Of a DNA stretch of 45,569 bases, positions 17,316 to 26,957 are shown piece by piece (the first letter of the stretch is position 1; the number at the start of each line of letters is the position of its first letter). The stretch spans positions 1 to 45,569 of the forward strand of contig JAJDZT010000113.1 in NCBI GenBank assembly GCA_022824525.1, in the 5' to 3' direction. Origin of the DNA: Silicimonas sp. (GTDB lineage: Bacteria > Pseudomonadota > Alphaproteobacteria > Rhodobacterales > Rhodobacteraceae). The notes beneath the pieces were generated by a model. It searched no databases. It worked only from the letters and a program-made list of their open reading frames with translations, and had not been told where the DNA came from. The position numbers and the translations under genes were made by a program.

Positions 17316-17675
17316 ATGGCACTTTCCAAAAGAGAATTGTTCCAGAAGCGCCGCATGCGCGTCCGGAACAAACTTCGCAAGGTGAACGCAGGCCGCGTGC
17401 GGCTTTCGGTGCACCGCTCGAACAAGAACATCAGCGTTCAGCTGATCGACGACGTTGCGGGCAAGACCATCGCGTCTGCATCGTCGCTCGAAAAGGACCT
17501 CGGAGTTGTGGGCAAGAACAACATCGAGGCGGCCACCAAGGTCGGCACGGCCATCGCCGAGCGCGCCAAGAAGGCGGGCGTCTCGGAAGCCTATTTCGAC
17601 CGTGGCGGGTTCTTGTTCCACGGCAAGGTCAAAGCCGTCGCAGACGCGGCGCGCGAAGCTGGCCTGAAAATCTAA
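17316..17675 (+). CDS. rplR: 50S ribosomal protein L18
   Basis: A 119-residue 5S rRNA-binding protein of the central protuberance. Conserved segments are [35 protein letters not shown], and the terminal [20 protein letters not shown]. The start at 17316 ([13 protein letters not shown]) fits the family; the open frame upstream to 17220 lies inside rplF and is not used. A 95-bp gap to rpsE contains no recognisable gene. Confidence 0.98.
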   Translation: MALSKRELFQKRRMRVRNKLRKVNAGRVRLSVHRSNKNISVQLIDDVAGKTIASASSLEKDLGVVGKNNIEAATKVGTAIAERAKKAGVSEAYFDRGGFLFHGKVKAVADAAREAGLKI

Positions 17676-17770
17676 GCGTGAAGGGCGGCGTCGCCCTTCC
17701 GATGACCAGGGGCGCATTCGCCACCGTGGTTGAATAAACGCGCTGCGGCGCACGATTAGGAGAAGGCTGA

Positions 17771-18358
17771 ATGGCCAGAGAACCAAACCAGAGGGGCGGA
17801 CAGCGCGGCGGACGTCGCGAGCAGGAAGCTCCCGAATTCGCCGACCGCCTGGTCGCGATCAACCGCGTGTCGAAGACCACCAAGGGCGGCAAGAACTTCG
17901 GGTTCGCCGCGCTCGTCGTGGTGGGAGACCAAAAGGGCCGTGTCGGCTTCGGCAAGGGCAAGGCCAAGGAAGTGCCTGAAGCTATCCGCAAAGCGACGGA
18001 AGCTGCCAAGCGCTCCATGATCCGCGTCCCGCTTCGTGAAGGCCGGACACTTCACCACGACATCGAAGGTCGCCATGGTGCGGGCCGCGTCGTGATGCGG
18101 ACTGCGCCGACCGGTACCGGTATCATCGCCGGTGGTCCGATGCGTGCCGTTTTCGAAATGCTGGGCGTTCAGGACGTGGTCGCCAAGTCGATCGGCTCGC
18201 CGAACCCCTACAACATGATCCGCGCCACAATCGACGGCCTGAAGAAAGAAGCCTCGCCGCGCTCAGTTGCGCAGCGTCGGGGCAAGAAGGTCGCCGACAT
18301 CCTGCCCAAGCGTGAAGACGCGCCGCAGGAAAGCGCCCAAGTCGCTGAGGAGGCTTGA
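17771..18358 (+). CDS. rpsE: 30S ribosomal protein S5
   Basis: A 195-residue protein of the small-subunit shoulder that affects decoding accuracy and mRNA helicase action. The S5 signature is present ([29 protein letters not shown]) together with [20 protein letters not shown] and the conserved [16 protein letters not shown]. The N-terminal extension rich in Gly, Arg and Gln ([14 protein letters not shown]) and the C-terminal tail are typical of alphaproteobacteria. AGGAGAAG precedes the ATG. Confidence 0.98.
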   Translation: MAREPNQRGGQRGGRREQEAPEFADRLVAINRVSKTTKGGKNFGFAALVVVGDQKGRVGFGKGKAKEVPEAIRKATEAAKRSMIRVPLREGRTLHHDIEGRHGAGRVVMRTAPTGTGIIAGGPMRAVFEMLGVQDVVAKSIGSPNPYNMIRATIDGLKKEASPRSVAQRRGKKVADILPKREDAPQESAQVAEEA

Positions 18359-18360
18359 TC

Positions 18361-18549
18361 ATGGCAAAAACCATCGTCGTCAAGCAGATCGGCTCCCCGA
18401 TCCGCCGTCCCGCCGAACAGCGTGCCACGCTGATCGGCCTCGGCCTTAACAAGATGCACAAGACCCGCGAACTGGAAGACACCCCTTCTGTTCGCGGCAT
18501 GGTCAACAAGATTCCGCACCTCGTCGAGATCATCGAAGAACGCGGATAA
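18361..18549 (+). CDS. rpmD: 50S ribosomal protein L30
   Basis: A 62-residue protein of the large subunit. [40 protein letters not shown] and [14 protein letters not shown] are the standard L30 features. The start at 18361 follows GAGGAGG by seven bases. It is the last gene of the first ribosomal block: rplO, which normally comes next, lies about 2.6 kb downstream behind three non-ribosomal genes, and a terminator follows this gene directly. Confidence 0.98.
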   Translation: MAKTIVVKQIGSPIRRPAEQRATLIGLGLNKMHKTRELEDTPSVRGMVNKIPHLVEIIEERG

Positions 18550-18574
18550 GATCATCTTGTATTGAGAATGTAGA

Positions 18575-18597
18575 AGGCGCCCTCAGGGCGCCTTTTT
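18575..18597. terminator. Bidirectional intrinsic terminator after rpmD
   Basis: AGGCGCCC (18575-18582) pairs with GGGCGCCT (18586-18593) around a 3-nt loop, followed by Ts to 18597. It ends the rpmC-rpmD block. The convergent thioredoxin-like gene has its TAA stop (18596-18598) inside the T-run, so the same hairpin may serve only the plus strand efficiently. Confidence 0.9.
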
Positions 18598-19240
18598 ATT
18601 TGGCCGCTTCAAGAAGTCTTTCCAGTTCTCCAGTCAGAGCTTGACGGTGATACCCACGAAACCAGAAAACACCCTCCCGACGTGCTTCTACGACGTCGTG
18701 GTCCAGGGAAGCACCGAACTTGCCATTGGGCCTGACCGAAAACACGAATGGCAACCACGTCACGTCGTGAGGGTCAAAACCGGTCGAGGCCACGGCCTGA
18801 TCAGAACCGGTCGCGTATCTCGTTTCGAGGTTCACCAAGACGAAGTTCTCCGACACAAAACGGGCGAGCGCTTTTGCCTCTGCTTCGTTTTGAGGAAAAG
18901 GTGCTTCGAACATGGTCGCCGTGTCTCGGGTGACGTCTGAGTGATCTGAGTATGTATGAGTGAAGCGCCCGGACACACCTGTCACGTAATCGTGGAAAAC
19001 GTGGCACCAAATGCACCATTCAGCACCATATGAGACAAGCAGTGTCTTGCCAGTGCGGTTTGCTTCGGTCAGTGCAGCCTCGAATAGCGCATGCTGATCT
19101 CCACATTCGTCATAAATCTTCGCTGAACCGCCCCGACAGGATCGTTCGATCGTGTCCGGGTATACCCGCATCGCGCCTTCGGCAGCGTACGCGCAGAAAG
19201 GCAAGGAGACGACGAGGATCGTTACGGCCAGTGTTTTCAT
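18596..19240 (-). CDS. Periplasmic thioredoxin-fold protein
   Basis: A 214-residue protein with a Sec signal (MKTLAVTILVVSLPFCAYAA) and a thioredoxin-like domain. The redox motif is EWCIWCHVF (CxxC flanked by Trp), preceded by LLVSYGAEWC, as in DsbD-gamma or thioredoxin_7-type proteins. A cis-proline candidate is in DVTWLPFVFSV. It probably reduces or oxidises disulfides in the periplasm, but the partner is unknown. The start at 19240 is placed at the signal peptide; the frame extends to 19363 without coding character. It interrupts the spc operon together with the two genes that follow. Confidence 0.82.
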   Translation of the reverse strand: MKTLAVTILVVSLPFCAYAAEGAMRVYPDTIERSCRGGSAKIYDECGDQHALFEAALTEANRTGKTLLVSYGAEWCIWCHVFHDYVTGVSGRFTHTYSDHSDVTRDTATMFEAPFPQNEAEAKALARFVSENFVLVNLETRYATGSDQAVASTGFDPHDVTWLPFVFSVRPNGKFGASLDHDVVEARREGVFWFRGYHRQALTGELERLLEAAK

Positions 19241-19338
19241 GGGTGTTCCAACAAAATAACTCGGTTGCCAGAAGTAGTGGTCTGATCCGTCAAAACTGTG
19301 ACGTTTCCTTTCAGCAATTCTCACGGCATCCTGCAGGG

Positions 19339-20532
19339 ATGACCAGTTTTGTCGAGACCGCACACTCGCTTGTCGAACGGTTCGCGGAGAGAGCCGCGGA
19401 ATGGGATTCGACCCGTACCTACTGTTGGCCCAACGTCGCCGATCTGACGGAAGCGGGACTGATGGGCATGACTATCCCGGTTGAGTGGGGCGGCAAGGGT
19501 GCAAGTTACCTGGAGGCTGTTCAGGTTGTTGAAGAGATTGCGCGTGCTTGTACGCTCTCTGCCAGAATTGTGGTGGAGGCGAACATGGGCGCGATCTCTG
19601 CCATCATGGCGTATGGTACGGATCAGCAACGCGCCATTGCGGCACCATTGGTTTTGGCTGGAGATAAGCCAGCAATTTGCATCACTGAGCCTGAGGCTGG
19701 AAGTGCGGCAACCGAAATGAAGACGACCGCTCGTCGACGGGGCGATCGCTACATACTCAATGGTACCAAGCACTGGATCACCGGGGGTGGTATTTCAAAG
19801 CTACATCTTGTTTTTGCCCGGGTGCTTGATGAAAACGGCGCTGAAGAAGGGATTTCGGGTTTTGTGGTCGTTGCAGACCCAAAGAACGGTTCTTTGCCGC
19901 CGGGCTTTGAAATTGTACGGCATGAACGCACCATGGGCCTTTGCGGCATGCCGGAAGCGGAACTCCGGTTTACGGACTTGGAAGTTTCCGAAGACATGCT
20001 TCTGAAACCACCATCCGGCCTACGGCGTGGCTTTGCTGATTTGATGAAGGCGTATAACAGCCAGCGTGTAGGGGCCGGAACGATCGCAATGGGTGTCGCT
20101 GCTGGTGCTCTTGAACACGCGAAGCGCTATCTCAAAGAGCGTTACCAGTTCGGTCGCCCGATTGGCGAGTTCCAAGGCTTGCAGTGGATGCTGGCGGATA
20201 TGGACAGCAGCGTGCACGCGTCCCGCCTGCTACTTCAGGAAGCAGCAAAGTCGGCCAATCCATTCCCTGATATGTTCCTTGCTGCCCGCGCAAAGGCTTT
20301 TGCGTCAGAGAGCGCGATCAAGGTCGTTAGTGACGCCCTGCAGATCTTCGGTGCACGGGGCTATGGCGACGCAGAACCTCTCGAGAGAATGTACCGCGAC
20401 GTTCGGATGTTCACCATCGGAGGTGGAACCGCGCAAATCCTCAAAACGCAAATGGCGGGACATCTGTTGGGGATCAAAACACCTCAAGGTCGCACGGGCT
20501 ACGCGCCATCGAAATCAACCGAAGGGGGTTGA
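19339..20532 (+). CDS. Acyl-CoA dehydrogenase-fold flavoprotein, candidate 3-sulfinopropionyl-CoA desulfinase
   Basis: A 397-residue member of the acyl-CoA dehydrogenase superfamily. FAD and CoA-binding features are visible: ICITEPEAGSAATEM (114-127), KHWITGG (144-150), and RYQFGRPIGEFQGLQWMLAD in the C-terminal helical domain. The usual catalytic glutamate before GT is absent: the segment reads FTIGGGTAQI with G362 there. The alternative site used by isovaleryl-CoA dehydrogenase is Q242 (YNSQRVGAG). From family knowledge, 3-sulfinopropionyl-CoA desulfinase (Acd of Advenella) likewise has Gln in place of the base and uses an active-site Arg; R76 (LSARIVV) could fill that role. Substrate is inferred. 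Translation likely starts at ATG 19339; an AGGG is immediately adjacent, so the start is not certain. Confidence 0.8.
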   Translation: MTSFVETAHSLVERFAERAAEWDSTRTYCWPNVADLTEAGLMGMTIPVEWGGKGASYLEAVQVVEEIARACTLSARIVVEANMGAISAIMAYGTDQQRAIAAPLVLAGDKPAICITEPEAGSAATEMKTTARRRGDRYILNGTKHWITGGGISKLHLVFARVLDENGAEEGISGFVVVADPKNGSLPPGFEIVRHERTMGLCGMPEAELRFTDLEVSEDMLLKPPSGLRRGFADLMKAYNSQRVGAGTIAMGVAAGALEHAKRYLKERYQFGRPIGEFQGLQWMLADMDSSVHASRLLLQEAAKSANPFPDMFLAARAKAFASESAIKVVSDALQIFGARGYGDAEPLERMYRDVRMFTIGGGTAQILKTQMAGHLLGIKTPQGRTGYAPSKSTEGG

Positions 20533-20603
20533 GCCAAGATGTCCTTGTGGCGATAACGCAGCCGGTGTGCACTTGGTTGCGGACAATGAAGGGAACAACA
20601 GAA

Positions 20604-20945
20604 ATGAGATTTGTTGCTTTTTCAGTCGCTGCTCTCGCGCTCGGGGCCTGTGGCTCTGATTCATTGGAGACAAGACCAGTGAACGTCGAGACATTTGCCG
20701 TCCCATCGGGAATTGAAGGGACCGAGACCAGTAAAGTTACGAGTCTGACGCTTGGAATGACCCGCGATGAGGTCGCGTCCGTACTTGGCGGACATCAGCG
20801 CGATCTGACGGTTGAACCGATTTCCTGCCGGACATACCCATATTCGGACGAGACCGGCATCAAGTTGGTGCATGTCTATTTCCGAAGTGGCCAGGTGATA
20901 TCAGCATCTGATGGTCACACGACAAATTGCAGCCTTGCTGGATAA
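20604..20945 (+). CDS. Small lipoprotein, SmpA/BamE-like
   Basis: A 113-residue outer-membrane-type lipoprotein. MRFVAFSVAALALGACGSDS gives a signal peptide with lipobox LGAC and lipidation at C16. The mature part includes SLTLGMTRDEVASVLGG, the turn-helix pattern of the SmpA/OmlA (BamE) fold, followed by beta strands (KLVHVYFRSGQVIS). BamE helps outer-membrane protein insertion, but many small lipoproteins share this fold, so the role is open. The start at 20604 was chosen over 20586 because the signal peptide begins there. It lies 71 bp after the desulfinase-like gene on the same strand. Confidence 0.7.
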   Translation: MRFVAFSVAALALGACGSDSLETRPVNVETFAVPSGIEGTETSKVTSLTLGMTRDEVASVLGGHQRDLTVEPISCRTYPYSDETGIKLVHVYFRSGQVISASDGHTTNCSLAG

Positions 20946-20990
20946 AAAGAACAGCTTGGCAGCACTAGCTCTTCACATCTGAAGTCAGGC

Positions 20991-21018
20991 TTGCGAAGCG
21001 CAAATCATTCCCCTATAC
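20991..21018 (+). promoter_or_regulatory. Candidate promoter for rplO-secY-adk
   Basis: TTGCGA (20991-20996), a 16-bp spacer and CTATAC (21013-21018), 95 bp before rplO. The leader holds CGCCCC (21067-21072) pairing with GGGGCG (21085-21090). This would let the block be transcribed independently of the interrupted upstream operon. Confidence 0.6.
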
Positions 21019-21113
21019 GCCTCCGGTGCTCAATCGGGCACAAACAAAATTAAGAAACGCCGTGTCCGCCCCAGTTCGCTTCAGGGGGCGCGTCCGGCAG
21101 AAAAGGAAGCGAC

Positions 21114-21581
21114 ATGAAACTGAATGAACTCCGGGACAACCCCGGCGCAGCCAAGAAAGCCAAACGCGTTGGACGCGGGCCCGGATCGGGCAAGGGCAAG
21201 ACCGCAGGTCGCGGTATCAAAGGTCAGAAATCGCGGTCAGGTGTAGCAATCAATGGCTACGAAGGTGGCCAGATGCCGCTCTACCAACGCCTGCCAAAGC
21301 GCGGCTTCAACAAGCCTAACCGCAAGCAGTTCGCGGTCGTGAATCTTGGTCTGATCCAGAAATTCATCGACGAGGGCAAGCTCAAGGGCGATATCACAGA
21401 AGACAGCCTTGTTGAGTCGGGCCTTGTTCGTCGCAAGAAAGATGGCGTCCGTGTTCTTGCGAAGGGCGACTTCTCCGCCAAAACGTCGATCACCGTAACC
21501 GGTGCATCGAAGTCAGCCATCGCTGCGGTTGAGAAAGCCGGTGGCTCTCTTACGGTCACGTCTGCGGCAGCGGCTGAGTAA
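21114..21581 (+). CDS. rplO: 50S ribosomal protein L15
   Basis: A 155-residue late-assembly protein of the large subunit. [20 protein letters not shown], the glycine-rich [20 protein letters not shown] and [22 protein letters not shown] [20 protein letters not shown] are diagnostic. AAAAGGAAG precedes the ATG. It opens the second ribosomal block and is followed by secY 106 bp later. Confidence 0.98.
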   Translation: MKLNELRDNPGAAKKAKRVGRGPGSGKGKTAGRGIKGQKSRSGVAINGYEGGQMPLYQRLPKRGFNKPNRKQFAVVNLGLIQKFIDEGKLKGDITEDSLVESGLVRRKKDGVRVLAKGDFSAKTSITVTGASKSAIAAVEKAGGSLTVTSAAAAE

Positions 21582-21687
21582 CGCCTTGTGAGCGGCCTCC
21601 TCGCCGCTTACATACGTCCAAGTTTTCCAAGTCGCCGCTGCCCGGGAAACCGGATGGCGGCGCATCCGCATAAAAGAGGTCGCGTCA

Positions 21688-23052
21688 ATGGCATCTGCAG
21701 CCGAACAAATGGCATCCAACGTCAGCTGGGGCATGCTCGGTAAGGCGACGGAGCTCCGGCAACGCCTGCTTTTCACCTTGGGTCTTTTGATTGTCTACCG
21801 TCTGGGGACCTACATTCCGGTACCAGGCATTGACGGTGTCGCACTTCGCGAGTTCATGGAGCAGGCGGCCAGTGGTATCGGCGGTGTCTTTAACCTCTTT
21901 ACCGGCGGCGCGCTGGCGCGGATGGGTATCTTCGCCCTCGGCATCATGCCTTACATCTCGGCTTCCATCATCATTCAGTTGCTCGCGGCCACATGGGCTC
22001 CTTTGCAGCAGCTGAAGAAGGAAGGTGAGCAAGGCCGCCGTAAAATCACTCAATACACGCGGTATGGTACGGTCTTGTTGGCGACCGTACAGGCCTACGG
22101 TTTGGCGGTTTCGATGGAGGCCGGTGATCTGGTGACCGACCCCGGTTGGTTTTTTAGGATTTCTACCGTCATCACGTTGGTTGGTGGCACCATGTTCCTG
22201 ATGTGGCTGGGTGAACAAATCACAGCCCGTGGTGTCGGTAACGGCATCTCGTTGATCATCTACGTGGGTATTGTCGCGGAACTCCCGGGCGCGCTTGGCC
22301 AGTTCTTTGAACAAGGCCGAGTGGGCGCACTTTCTACGGCGGTCATTCTGGGCATTCTCGCGATGCTTGTCGCCACGCTGTTTTTCGTGGTCTTTATGGA
22401 GCGGAGTCTCAGAAAGCTCCATATCCAGTATCCGCGACGGCAAGTCGGCATGAAGGTCTACGATGGTGGTTCGTCACATCTGCCGATCAAAGTGAACCCG
22501 GCAGGTGTTATTCCGGCTATCTTTGCTTCTTCGTTGCTTCTTTTGCCGACGACGCTCAGCACCTTTTCAACGGGAACGACGACGAACCCGGTGATGAGTT
22601 GGATTCTCGCTTACTTCGGACCAGGTCAGCCGCTCTATCTCTTGTTCTTCGCAGGCATGATCATCTTCTTCACGTACTTCTATACCTTGAACGTTTCATT
22701 CAAGCCTGAGGATGTGGCGGAGAATTTGAAGAACCAGAATGGCTTTGTGCCGGGTATTCAGCCGGGCAAAAAGACGGAGAAGTATTTGGAGTATGTGGTG
22801 AACCGCATCCTTGTGCTAGGTGCGTCTTACCTTGCGTTGGTTTGTATGATCCCCGAGATGATCCGCGGAAACCTTGCCATCACGGCATATTTCGGCGGCA
22901 CATCGATCCTGATTATCGTTAGTGTTGGAATGGATTTCATCCAACAGGTCCAATCCCACCTTCTGGCGCATCAGTACGAAGGTCTGATAGAGAAATCTCA
23001 GCTGCGTGGCAAAAAACGTGGTGGAAGGACCAAAGGGACGGCAAGACGATGA
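21688..23052 (+). CDS. secY: Preprotein translocase subunit SecY
   Basis: A 454-residue inner-membrane protein with ten predicted transmembrane helices, the channel of the Sec translocon. The N-terminal [20 protein letters not shown], the plug and pore region ([20 protein letters not shown]), and the cytoplasmic loop segments [20 protein letters not shown] and [20 protein letters not shown] are well conserved. SecA and ribosomes bind its cytoplasmic loops. The stop overlaps the adk start by 4 bp (ATGA), implying coupled translation. Confidence 0.98.
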   Translation: MASAAEQMASNVSWGMLGKATELRQRLLFTLGLLIVYRLGTYIPVPGIDGVALREFMEQAASGIGGVFNLFTGGALARMGIFALGIMPYISASIIIQLLAATWAPLQQLKKEGEQGRRKITQYTRYGTVLLATVQAYGLAVSMEAGDLVTDPGWFFRISTVITLVGGTMFLMWLGEQITARGVGNGISLIIYVGIVAELPGALGQFFEQGRVGALSTAVILGILAMLVATLFFVVFMERSLRKLHIQYPRRQVGMKVYDGGSSHLPIKVNPAGVIPAIFASSLLLLPTTLSTFSTGTTTNPVMSWILAYFGPGQPLYLLFFAGMIIFFTYFYTLNVSFKPEDVAENLKNQNGFVPGIQPGKKTEKYLEYVVNRILVLGASYLALVCMIPEMIRGNLAITAYFGGTSILIIVSVGMDFIQQVQSHLLAHQYEGLIEKSQLRGKKRGGRTKGTARR

Positions 23053-23627
23053 ACATCATTCTCCTCGGCCCGCCAGGGGCTGGGAAGGGTACGCAAGCGC
23101 GGATCCTCGAAGACAAGCGCGGCATGGTACAGCTCTCGACAGGCGACATGCTTAGAGAGGCAAGAACTTCCGGCACCGAGATGGGTCAGAAGGTCGCCGC
23201 CATCATGGATGCTGGGGAGCTTGTGACCGATGAGATTGTTATCGGTCTGATTGAGGAAAAGCTGCAAAACGCCCAAGGTAATGGTTTCATTTTCGATGGC
23301 TTTCCGCGCACTTTGGCGCAGGCCGATGCGTTGGGACAGTTGCTGGACTCGCATGGCCAGTCGCTAGATGCGGTTATCGAAATGCAGGTAAACGACGAAG
23401 TGCTCGTCGATCGTATTGTTGGACGCGCTGAAGAGGCCCGCAAGGCTGGTCAACCCGTGCGCGCGGATGACAACGAGGAAAGCCTGAAAATCCGGCTGAT
23501 GGAATACTACAAAAAGACGTCACCGCTGATCGGATATTATTACCACGCTGGTGATCTGTCCGCAGTGAATGGTCTTGGCGAAATTGACGAAGTCGCCGCT
23601 GAAATCTCGAACGCACTCGATAGCTAG
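23049..23627 (+). CDS. adk: Adenylate kinase, short-LID form
   Basis: A 192-residue enzyme that interconverts ATP + AMP and 2 ADP. The P-loop [11 protein letters not shown] is at 7-17, the NMP-binding region reads [10 protein letters not shown], and the signature [13 protein letters not shown] follows. Between [15 protein letters not shown] and [10 protein letters not shown] there is only a short loop, so the zinc-type LID insertion (about 27 residues) of E. coli-like enzymes is missing, a common state in alphaproteobacteria. Its TAG stop shares the tetranucleotide CTAG with the stop of the convergent acyltransferase gene. Confidence 0.97.
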   Translation: MNIILLGPPGAGKGTQARILEDKRGMVQLSTGDMLREARTSGTEMGQKVAAIMDAGELVTDEIVIGLIEEKLQNAQGNGFIFDGFPRTLAQADALGQLLDSHGQSLDAVIEMQVNDEVLVDRIVGRAEEARKAGQPVRADDNEESLKIRLMEYYKKTSPLIGYYYHAGDLSAVNGLGEIDEVAAEISNALDS

Positions 23628-24697
23628 CGCGTAATACTCGCGGCGGTCTTGTGTTCCCCCCAAGGGAAGCGCTTGTTTTTCATCGCAAGTGCTGGCTTTT
23701 CAATGAAGCGCCAAGAGAGCGTCGCAAAAAACATTGTGATCGGTAAAGATAGCGCGAAGTTGGTGAGTGCACTGCTTTCAGGCAGGATCACAATGACGGA
23801 CTGTTGGATTGGGAATGCATAGATGTAGAGCCCATAGGAATAGTCGCCTAACCTGTTGTACGAACGGACGGCTCCTTCGGGGATGAATGCCAACCAAACG
23901 GTGCCATAGAGCAAGGCAATCTTCAGAGCTTCATCGTACAACGGCGTTTCGCTCAAGGAATACGTTATTGCAGCCAAGACGGCGGCTAAGTCTAGCCGGA
24001 TTGGAACCTTTCGTCGCGCAAGGAACATCGCTGATCCGAGCACAAAGACGGACCCAACCTCCCGAAATCTTTGGACGTGGAAAGATGTTGGGAGTCCGTC
24101 CCAAAAATACAAAGTGGCGAGAAACGCGCCAAGAACGACCAGCGCGAAGGGGCGCTGAAAGAGACCAGCCATGCCCACCACGAAAACAAGCGCATAACAC
24201 ATCAATTCGAAAGGTAGCGTCCAAAGCGACCCGTTTACCGAGTTGGGGTGCGGAACGTTTTCGAACACGCCGGGGAGGGGGTATTGAAATTGGAGGAGTG
24301 TGGCATTGCCCCAAAGGTAACTCCACGTGCCGGGGTCCGTGAAGTATGCGCCCAGCGTTCGTGATGTCATTGCGGGACCAAGCAAAAGCACAGTCAAAAC
24401 AACGGCCACAATCAGCGCGGGGTAGATGCGGAGAGCTCGCGCCAACAGCCATTTGGTAGGCGAACGAGTTTGCACATAGCTTTGCGTAATAAGAAACCCG
24501 GAAACGCCGAAGAAGACCCAAACACTCAGCGTGCCAAGTGAGTAGCCGAGCGTTTGCTTCAGTGGTGCACCGTTCCCAGGACCGACGACCAATGCGACCG
24601 AGTGGCTGGCCAGAACACCAATGGCAGCGGCCATTCGGATCAAGTTCAGATTGTTATCGCGCCCAGAAAGCAGCTGGGCCAGAAGCCGGTTTCCCAT
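23624..24697 (-). CDS. Acyltransferase 3 family membrane protein (OafA/YrhL type)
   Basis: A 357-residue integral membrane protein with about ten hydrophobic helices. The N-terminal [20 protein letters not shown] carries the conserved Arg and the probable catalytic His (H32) of the acyltransferase 3 family, which moves acetyl or succinyl groups onto surface sugars such as O-antigen or exopolysaccharide. [17 protein letters not shown] and [14 protein letters not shown] are further family features. No polysaccharide genes adjoin it. It separates adk from rpsM, which are normally neighbours, and runs against them; this looks like an insertion into the spc-alpha junction. Confidence 0.9.
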   Translation of the reverse strand: MGNRLLAQLLSGRDNNLNLIRMAAAIGVLASHSVALVVGPGNGAPLKQTLGYSLGTLSVWVFFGVSGFLITQSYVQTRSPTKWLLARALRIYPALIVAVVLTVLLLGPAMTSRTLGAYFTDPGTWSYLWGNATLLQFQYPLPGVFENVPHPNSVNGSLWTLPFELMCYALVFVVGMAGLFQRPFALVVLGAFLATLYFWDGLPTSFHVQRFREVGSVFVLGSAMFLARRKVPIRLDLAAVLAAITYSLSETPLYDEALKIALLYGTVWLAFIPEGAVRSYNRLGDYSYGLYIYAFPIQQSVIVILPESSALTNFALSLPITMFFATLSWRFIEKPALAMKNKRFPWGEHKTAASITR

Positions 24698-24838
24698 GCT
24701 TCTTAACTCAGCGCGAGAACCTAAATTTTTATTAATAATTGAGTTGGCTTATCTCGAAACCTGACACAAGAAAGCGAATGCCTGAACGGCTTGGGATTGG
24801 CAAACCAATGACCCAGGCTCGTTTTTTGCGATGTGCCC

Positions 24839-24867
24839 TTGACCCTCAACGACTTAGTTCATAAATA
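24839..24867 (+). promoter_or_regulatory. Candidate promoter for rpsM-rpsK-rpoA-rplQ
   Basis: TTGACC (24839-24844), exactly 17 bp, then TAAATA (24862-24867), 110 bp upstream of rpsM. It is the best sigma70-like match in this 280-bp gap and lies just where the alpha operon needs its own promoter. The rest of the gap (24698-24977) shows no gene. Confidence 0.65.
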
Positions 24868-24977
24868 CCGCCATCTCGATAGAGAATCATAGTAAAGCCC
24901 GGTGGCCTCAAAGCTCCGGGCTTACGTTGTGAAAAAAGGTTCCGGGGCTACGGAACCGCAACGAAAGGAACAGATAC

Positions 24978-25346
24978 GTGGCACGTATTGCTGGCGTGAA
25001 CATCCCGACTGCAAAGCGGGTTCCCATCGCCCTCACTTACATCACCGGCATCGGTCATACTTCGGCCAAAGCCATTTGCGAAGCCGTCAACATTGACGAG
25101 GCCCGTCGTGTGAACGAATTGTCGGATGCCGAAGTGCTCGCTATCCGCGAACATATTGACGCAAATTACAGTGTTGAGGGTGACCTCCGCCGTGAAGTTC
25201 AGATGAACGTCAAGCGCCTGATGGACCTAGGCTGCTACCGTGGCCTGCGCCACCGCCGCAACCTTCCTGTGCGCGGTCAGCGCACCCACACTAATGCGCG
25301 TACGCGCAAAGGCCCGGCGAAACCGATCGCTGGCAAGAAAAAGTAA
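24978..25346 (+). CDS. rpsM: 30S ribosomal protein S13
   Basis: A 122-residue head protein that contacts L5 and the P-site t[23 protein letters not shown], the helix-hairpin-helix-like [19 protein letters not shown] and the C-terminal [20 protein letters not shown] are diagnostic. The start codon is GTG, seven bases after AAAGGAA. Basic tail [11 protein letters not shown] is normal. Confidence 0.98.
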   Translation: MARIAGVNIPTAKRVPIALTYITGIGHTSAKAICEAVNIDEARRVNELSDAEVLAIREHIDANYSVEGDLRREVQMNVKRLMDLGCYRGLRHRRNLPVRGQRTHTNARTRKGPAKPIAGKKK

Positions 25347-25361
25347 GGGAGGGTCTGACCA

Positions 25362-25748
25362 ATGGCACGTGATCGTCGCGTTAAGAAGAAAGCCTCCAAG
25401 AACATCGCCGCTGGCGTTGCTCATGTGAATTCGACCTTCAACAACACCAAGATTCTCATCTCTGACGTGCAAGGCAATGCGATTGCCTGGTCTTCGGCTG
25501 GGACGATGGGTTTCAAAGGCTCGCGCAAATCTACGCCTTACGCGGCGCAGATGGCTGCAGAAGACGCTGGAAAGAAAGCGCAGGAGCATGGCGTTCGCAC
25601 TTTGGAAGTTGAAGTGCAGGGTCCAGGTTCGGGCCGCGAGAGCGCCCTTCGTGCGCTGGCCGCTGTCGGCTTCAACATCACGTCTATCCGTGACGTGACA
25701 CCCATTGCGCACAATGGCTGCCGCCCGCCAAAGCGTCGCCGCGTCTGA
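25362..25748 (+). CDS. rpsK: 30S ribosomal protein S11
   Basis: A 128-residue platform protein that helps select tRNA and binds near the Shine-Dalgarno helix. Its family core is [20 protein letters not shown], followed by [20 protein letters not shown] and [18 protein letters not shown]. It begins 15 bp after rpsM with GGGAGGG in between. Confidence 0.98.
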   Translation: MARDRRVKKKASKNIAAGVAHVNSTFNNTKILISDVQGNAIAWSSAGTMGFKGSRKSTPYAAQMAAEDAGKKAQEHGVRTLEVEVQGPGSGRESALRALAAVGFNITSIRDVTPIAHNGCRPPKRRRV

Positions 25749-25837
25749 TATTGCCGGGGCGGGACTGTCCGCCCCGACCTCGGGAGTGAGTGCACTTGGA
25801 TCATGGGTGCACATCACAAGCATTGAGGAGACAATCC

Positions 25838-26854
25838 ATGATTCATAAGAACTGGCAGGAACTCATCAAGCCGACACAGCTTGAAGTGAAACCGGGTAAC
25901 GATCCCGCGCGTCAGGCGACCGTGATCGCCGAACCGCTGGAGCGTGGCTTCGGCTTGACCTTGGGCAACGCGCTCCGTCGCGTGCTGATGTCGTCGCTTC
26001 AGGGAGCCGCTATCACGTCTGTTCAGATCGACAATGTTCTGCACGAGTTTTCTTCTGTCGCGGGTGTCCGCGAAGACGTGACCGACATCGTGCTGAACCT
26101 CAAGGGCGTCGCAATTCGCATGGATGTCGAGGGCCCCAAGCGGCTTTCGATTTCGGTCAAAGGCCCTCAGGTCGTCACCGCTGGTGACATTGGCGAAGTT
26201 GCCGGTATCGAGGTTTTGAACAAAGAACACGTGATCTGCCACCTCGACGAAGGCGCAGACCTGTTCATGGAACTGACAGTCAGTACCGGCAAGGGCTACG
26301 TTGCCGCTGACAAGAACCGCCCGGAAGACGCGCCTATCGGCCTTGTGCCTGTCGACGCGATCTACTCGCCCGTCAAGAAAGTCAGCTATGACGTGCAGCC
26401 GACACGTGAAGGTCAGGTGCTGGACTATGACAAGCTGACACTGAAGCTTGAAACCGATGGCTCGGTTTCCCCGGACGATGCCGTGGCGCTCGCCGCGCGT
26501 ATCCTTCAGGACCAACTCACGATCTTCGTCAACTTCGACGAGCCGGAAGCGGCACGCCAGCAGGACGATGATGACGGTCTCGAGTTCAACCCACTCCTCC
26601 TCAAGAAGGTGGACGAACTGGAGCTTTCGGTGCGCTCGGCAAACTGCCTGAAGAACGACAACATCGTTTATATCGGGGACCTCATCCAGAAGACGGAAGC
26701 CGAAATGCTTCGCACGCCGAACTTCGGTCGGAAGTCGCTGAACGAAATCAAGGAAGTGCTTTCGGGCATGGGCCTCCACCTCGGCATGGATGTCGAGGAA
26801 TGGCCGCCAGAGAATATCGAGGACCTGGCCAAGAAATTCGAGGACCAGTTCTAA
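25838..26854 (+). CDS. rpoA: RNA polymerase alpha subunit
   Basis: A 338-residue subunit. The N-terminal domain that dimerises and nucleates core assembly includes [20 protein letters not shown]; the C-terminal domain that contacts UP elements and activators includes [20 protein letters not shown] and [19 protein letters not shown]. The start at 25838 ([16 protein letters not shown]) follows GAGGAG; the frame extends back to 25790 without support. Residues around 238-250 (QQDDDDG) form the acidic flexible linker. Confidence 0.98.
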   Translation: MIHKNWQELIKPTQLEVKPGNDPARQATVIAEPLERGFGLTLGNALRRVLMSSLQGAAITSVQIDNVLHEFSSVAGVREDVTDIVLNLKGVAIRMDVEGPKRLSISVKGPQVVTAGDIGEVAGIEVLNKEHVICHLDEGADLFMELTVSTGKGYVAADKNRPEDAPIGLVPVDAIYSPVKKVSYDVQPTREGQVLDYDKLTLKLETDGSVSPDDAVALAARILQDQLTIFVNFDEPEAARQQDDDDGLEFNPLLLKKVDELELSVRSANCLKNDNIVYIGDLIQKTEAEMLRTPNFGRKSLNEIKEVLSGMGLHLGMDVEEWPPENIEDLAKKFEDQF

Positions 26855-26957
26855 GGACAAATGCCCGGGAGAGCCGGGGACAATATGGGCAAACGCCCCA
26901 AGGTGAGCGGGGGGCACGCATCCCCCGCCTGACAAAGCATAAAGAAGGATTGAAACT

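Noticed and set aside
25814..26935. Long minus-strand frame opposite rpoA
   Set aside because: Same cause: the opposite strand is rpoA, and the product is His/Arg-rich and low in domain character.
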